Shown here in pieces: positions 60,441 through 64,000 of a stretch of 64,000 nucleotides of DNA. Position numbers and translations under genes: made by a program. Numbering within the stretch: position 1 is the first letter of the stretch; every line of letters begins with the position of its first letter. The notes under the pieces were generated by a model. The model was not told where the DNA came from, did no database searches, and worked only from the letters and a program-made list of their open reading frames with translations. The DNA is taken from NCBI GenBank assembly GCA_024036415.1, contig JAMWET010005499.1, forward strand, positions 362,001 through 426,000, given 5' to 3'. This stretch comes from Prochilodus magdalenae (taxonomy: Eukaryota > Chordata > Actinopteri > Characiformes > Prochilodontidae).

Positions 60441-61699
60441 TGAAATGTGACTATTAAAGGCTTGACATAAATGTTACAGTGGCTAATAAAAGTCAAGGGC
60501 CAGTTAGTTTGATCTCCTTTGGCTTCTCCATAATTAGAAATATTAGCAACTTTGTATTAACAGCTGCTTTGAAGTATGACTTGATTCAAGCCAAAGGCCT
60601 GGAAACGCAGCTGATCCAGTTCAGATCCTTGTATTCTATTAACGGCACTGTCTATTAACAGAGGTAACAAAGAGGCATTATCCGCAATCAGCGGATGTAA
60701 GGTATATTTTCAGAAAGTTAACAAAGAGACCTAGTTAAGACCAGATAACCCATCACTGAAATGTTCTGTGCCATGGTAAACCTAGGTTTAAACTGCCATT
60801 TGCAAAAACAGTATATTCCAAACCAAGGGAAGAACTAACTTGTGTTATACATCACAAGTATCATAGTATCAGAAAATCGTAGTATACTCATGACTCTGGG
60901 GCAATGAGTCTAATAGATGACAGTCTGGGTTTGGCAGATGTCAAGAAAATGCTAGGAATCACAGTGTCACCAGTAAAGTTTGGTGCAGTTCTTACGAAGG
61001 GTACTGTTAATGCCTTAGCATACACATATATTTTAGACATTTTATCCACCTAAACTGGAACATCGACTGCGAGCCAGGCCTTCTCATCCAACATCGGCGC
61101 CTGACCTCTGGAATGCTCATCTGACAGAATTGGCACAAACTCCCAAAGACACACTTTAAAATCTTGCCAGACGACTGAAAGCTATTATAGCAGTGGAGTA
61201 AGGGGCATGTATGGCTGTATTATGAAAACAGAAAGATTGTAAAGAATCAGTGTTGGCTGACATTTGGCATAAAAGTACTTAGAGTACTTGGAAAAACTTT
61301 TTTCCCTCTTTTCAATGCAGAGTTTGCCCAGCATGGATTGAAATTCAGATCTCGCTTCTATCAGACAAGAACAGGAGACCTTAAGAATGCAAAGGACCTT
61401 CCCAAACTAGTGTCACTAAATTATAACAGAGAAAAGGCCTATATTACTACTCAAAGAGTTGACTAATAACTAGGAACTGAAGCCAGCTTCATCCGCTTGA
61501 CACAAAAGGTGAAGACATAATCAGCCAGGTGCAGGTGTGTGTTAGCGGTGGGCATGGTTGTGCCGCGCTGCTGAGACTACATCTGTTGGCCAGAAAGACC
61601 TGGCAATGGTTTGCCTCTCTGCTGCCAAGCATGCACACACTGCTGTATATGGACTCCCAAATAACAGCAACCTGCTTTCTGAGCCAAAGGAAGCGACTT
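60441..61699. other. non-coding, no gene seen
   Basis: Unique sequence; no repeat family, exon pair or dense motif cluster recognised. Confidence 0.5.
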
Positions 61700-61870
61700 C
61701 AGACGCCACCATAGCATAGCCTTCGGTAAGAGCCTGTGCTGGAACTGCATATGGCCCGACATCCATTAATGATGCAGAAGCTGGGTTATTTGTTTATGCT
61801 CGTGGCTGCCGCCCTCATTGTTTTTTCATGAAGGCTGTTAACCGCATATTTATTGCTAGTAAGAGCGCTG
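61700..61870. promoter_or_regulatory. candidate enhancer block
   Basis: Complex sequence with CATTAATGATGCAG near 61763-61776, a forkhead-type TTTGTTTATGC near 61789-61799, GGCTGCCGCCC, TTTTTTCATGAAGG and CGCATATTTATTGC. The homeodomain, FOX and MEF2-like words lie within 90 bases in repeat-free DNA. Regulatory function inferred. Confidence 0.36.
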
Positions 61871-62749
61871 CCGACACAGAGGCATGCAAATGCAGGCGTG
61901 AGGATGCTGCGAACAAGAAGAGAGTGGAACTGAAGAGCAGGGAAAGAGAAGGATGTGCATGTGAGTGAGAGAGTGAGAGAGAGAGAAAGGAGAGAAAGGG
62001 AGAGAGACACTATCAGCACCCTAGCAGCCAGAGGTGACAGTATGAGCAAAATGCCTGATTGACAATTCAGTCCGTTCCACTCCAAAAAGCAATAGATTCT
62101 CCTTTCTTTTTTTTTCAGAAAAATTGAGTGTTCCTACCTCGATGCTTTCAGCTTATACAACAAACAGAAGAAAAAACAGACTGCAGTTCTTCAAAGGGTC
62201 AGGAGGTTAGCCTGAGGTAAACAAGGTGGTTGTGGGGAGATTGTTCACACACCATGTAATCCAACTCCAGTCAGAAAACCGAGCCAAGGCAAACATGGTG
62301 AACAAGGCTGAACACCCTTGCATTTTAAATCATGACAGAAGTAAATAGCATTAAAAACATTGTGTTGGCTCTCTCCAACACAAGCTAACACAAACGTCGC
62401 AAGCCTCCTATAAAACCCACTTTAGGAGTATTATAATGAAATAAAATCCTTTTACACAAATTCCTATAGCATTCCACAAATTCCAACAGTTCACTCAAAT
62501 GCACATGAACCACACCAACTCAACAGCAAGCATATGCCTCACCACTATACATGTCTCAAAGTAAGATTACTGTGTACCCTGTAATATTTTATTACCTCAT
62601 CTCTAAGGTAGTCTGGCATTTCATTCATTCATCGCTTAATGTATTTCCCTCTTTCCCTCTAACGTGTTAATACTTTATGGTGCTGTGGTGCCATTTTCAT
62701 GATGAAGATAGGATGTAAGCTTAACTTACATTATCTTATACACGTAATA
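61871..62749. other. non-coding with GA tract
   Basis: A GA/GAGT microsatellite at 61962-62008 and a T run at 62106-62116. The 99-codon minus frame across the GA tract is low complexity. Nothing else recognised. Confidence 0.5.
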
Positions 62750-63052
62750 CACTCATCCAAATAATAGCTGTACCCAGATAGACGTCAGATTGCAGTGCTA
62801 TTGGGAAGGAAGATAAAGGTTACCAGGAACAATAAATGATGATACATTTAGACTGATATGGGCAATATTTACTGAGCTGCACATACAGAAGTGTCGGGCC
62901 GCCATGGTGGCTAATGCAACATCCCAGACGTCTCGGCATGGAATCTAGATGTTCCTAATGATGTCCTGTGATAATCTATCCCATGCAGTTGGAATATTAT
63001 CATACAGTTCATGCAGATTGTGTGGTGGGGTGGAGGTGGAGTGACACCAGAT

Positions 63053-63146
<94 letters not shown>

Positions 63147-63558
63147 AACAATATATAATATATGATAACAATATATAATATATGATAACATATATATATA
63201 TATATATATATATATGATAACAAACTGTTCATCTTGGCGTTGACCACTGTGCCTCCATACACAGATTCGTTGGCCGTCTCCACCAAGACAAAAGCGGCCC
63301 ACTGCCATTGTGACAACGTCAGTCGTTGTAATGGTCTACACAATGTAGATCAGCAGCCGTACGCTAATGATGCTGGCACTAACAGGATGACTCCTGGAGG
63401 GCATCACCGCTCACTGTATGTCTGCAATTGTGGCTGTTAAGTACAGTGATAAGTCCTTGCTTACGTCACATGCATGTCATTGGCAGGTCCCACAAAGTTG
63501 AGCCTACCCAACAAAGTTTCATTCTTTCTGGGTGCAACTATTCTTTTGTTGATGAGTG
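62750..63558 (-). mobile_element. Tc1-like deletion derivative, copy 3
   Basis: Best preserved copy. TA at 62748-62749 and 63559-63560 flank terminal inverted repeats: CACTCATCCAAATAATAGC on the left, and ATTCTTTTGTTGATGAGTG on the right as its inverted partner. Read on the minus strand it carries TTATCACTGTACTTAAC, CCTGTTAGTGCCAG, GGCAGTGGGCCGC, GTGGAGACGGCCAACG, CACAGTGGTCAACGCC, then a TA microsatellite, then TCTGGTGTCACTCCACCT joined to the C-terminal TAWDRLSQDIIRN segment. The SDESRF region and the rest of the catalytic core are missing, so it cannot encode an active enzyme. Confidence 0.85.
63056..63222 (+). repeat. TA microsatellite with GATAACA-bearing units
   Basis: A pure TA run at 63058-63143 is followed by 20-bp units of the form GATAACAATATATAATATAT repeated about two to three times and a second TA run to 63213. 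The whole tract lies inside the Tc1 derivative and is bordered on both sides by the same GATAACAAA word, as if it grew from a GTTATCA-TATA seed in the element. It yields long IYIYIY frames that are not genes. Confidence 0.9.
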
Positions 63559-64000
63559 TATATCTTTAATGCACAAACTCAGTATAAGAGGTTTCTCATT
63601 GAATACCCCTTTTTAGAGAAACATACAGACTCAGAATCCTACCTTTGTTGCCATGGCAACTTTAATTAAGAAAAATAAATTTAGGACAGAAGCCATTACA
63701 CCCCACAACATAATCTTATCTATCAAATCCAGACAACAAAACAGTATCACAGAAACCAGACAAAATTCCCACATATAACTTCTAACACAAAGGTGTATTA
63801 CTTTGTTTTATGCATTGTGACCAACAGTGCAGTTCGCTGTAACATGTAACAAGAGTTTTTTCTACAAAAGATCTTAAGATAACCAGAAGTTTCTGCGATA
63901 TAGCCCCAGATGTCTGAAGAGCTTATTGCCTTTAAAGGCACCTCACAGAAGCATAGTACAGTTGATGGTTATAAATACGTTGCCTAGATAAATAAGATCA
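63559..64000. other. non-coding, no gene seen
   Basis: AT-rich unique sequence to the window end. Nothing recognised. Confidence 0.5.

Noticed and set aside
60151..60496. Heptad-repeat proteins on both strands, or a CRISPR-like array
   Set aside because: The 21-bp units are directly adjacent with no spacers, so it is not CRISPR, and openness on both strands is explained by the period being a multiple of three.
62911..63343. Open frames of 86-132 codons with IYIYIY runs
   Set aside because: Produced by the TA microsatellite inside a transposon; the flanking residues are transposase fragments.

Overview
The window reads as vertebrate, and specifically teleost fish, nuclear DNA. It is AT-rich, strongly CpG-depleted outside one island, full of CA/TG, GA and TA microsatellites, and scattered with degenerate fish-type repeats: Tc1/mariner derivatives with TA target sites, a hAT-type element with an 8-bp target-site duplication, tRNA-derived SINEs ending in the TCGCTCTGGATAAGAGCG tail, and the repeat that begins with TTTATTTGTATAGCGCTTTT. 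The repeat spectrum fits an ostariophysan fish such as a characin, catfish or their relatives, but the sequence alone does not fix the species.

I find no long intact protein-coding gene. Open frames are mostly 60-190 codons, often open on both strands at once, low-complexity or inside repeats, and I recognise only transposase fragments among them. The best gene-related signals are (1) a CpG island at about 35.63-36.18 kb, extending as a weaker GC- and GA-rich flank to about 36.56 kb, with a minus-strand ATG followed 19 nt later by a near-consensus splice donor, and (2) a 54-nt plus-strand candidate microexon at 57,925-57,978. The window therefore looks like intron and/or gene-desert sequence around a promoter.

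Layout. 0-8 kb: complex unique sequence with several blocks that look like conserved regulatory elements (TALE, TCF, GLI, homeodomain and T-box-like motifs) plus a local tandem duplication at 3.3-3.7 kb. 8.3-11 kb: Tc1-like HTH fossil, SINE and a common fish repeat. 11-15.4 kb: unique sequence with a few enhancer-like blocks. 15.4-21 kb: two Tc1-like copies, a CCAGCA-type repeat and a worn SINE. 21-35 kb: mostly unremarkable unique sequence, one diverged repeat copy at 29.7 kb, and a strong enhancer-like block at 32.34-32.53 kb. 35.6-36.6 kb: the CpG island and its flank. 37-45 kb: a cluster of repeats (second copy of the 29.7-kb repeat, a MITE at 41.2 kb, a Tc1 deletion derivative at 42.2 kb, and a hAT element with nested GGCC-rich repeats at 43.75-44.58 kb). 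45-62 kb: unique sequence with enhancer-like blocks, a MITE at 48.5 kb, a Tc1-like transposase fossil at 54.7-55.2 kb and a 21-bp minisatellite at 60.2 kb. 62.75-63.56 kb: a TIR-bounded Tc1 deletion derivative carrying a large TA microsatellite.

The most notable structural result is that three copies of one Tc1-like family share the same internal deletion, so a defective, non-autonomous derivative seems to have spread. The most notable regulatory candidates are the 7.18-7.35 kb and 32.34-32.53 kb blocks. All conservation and regulatory statements are inferences from composition and motifs, since no alignment could be run.
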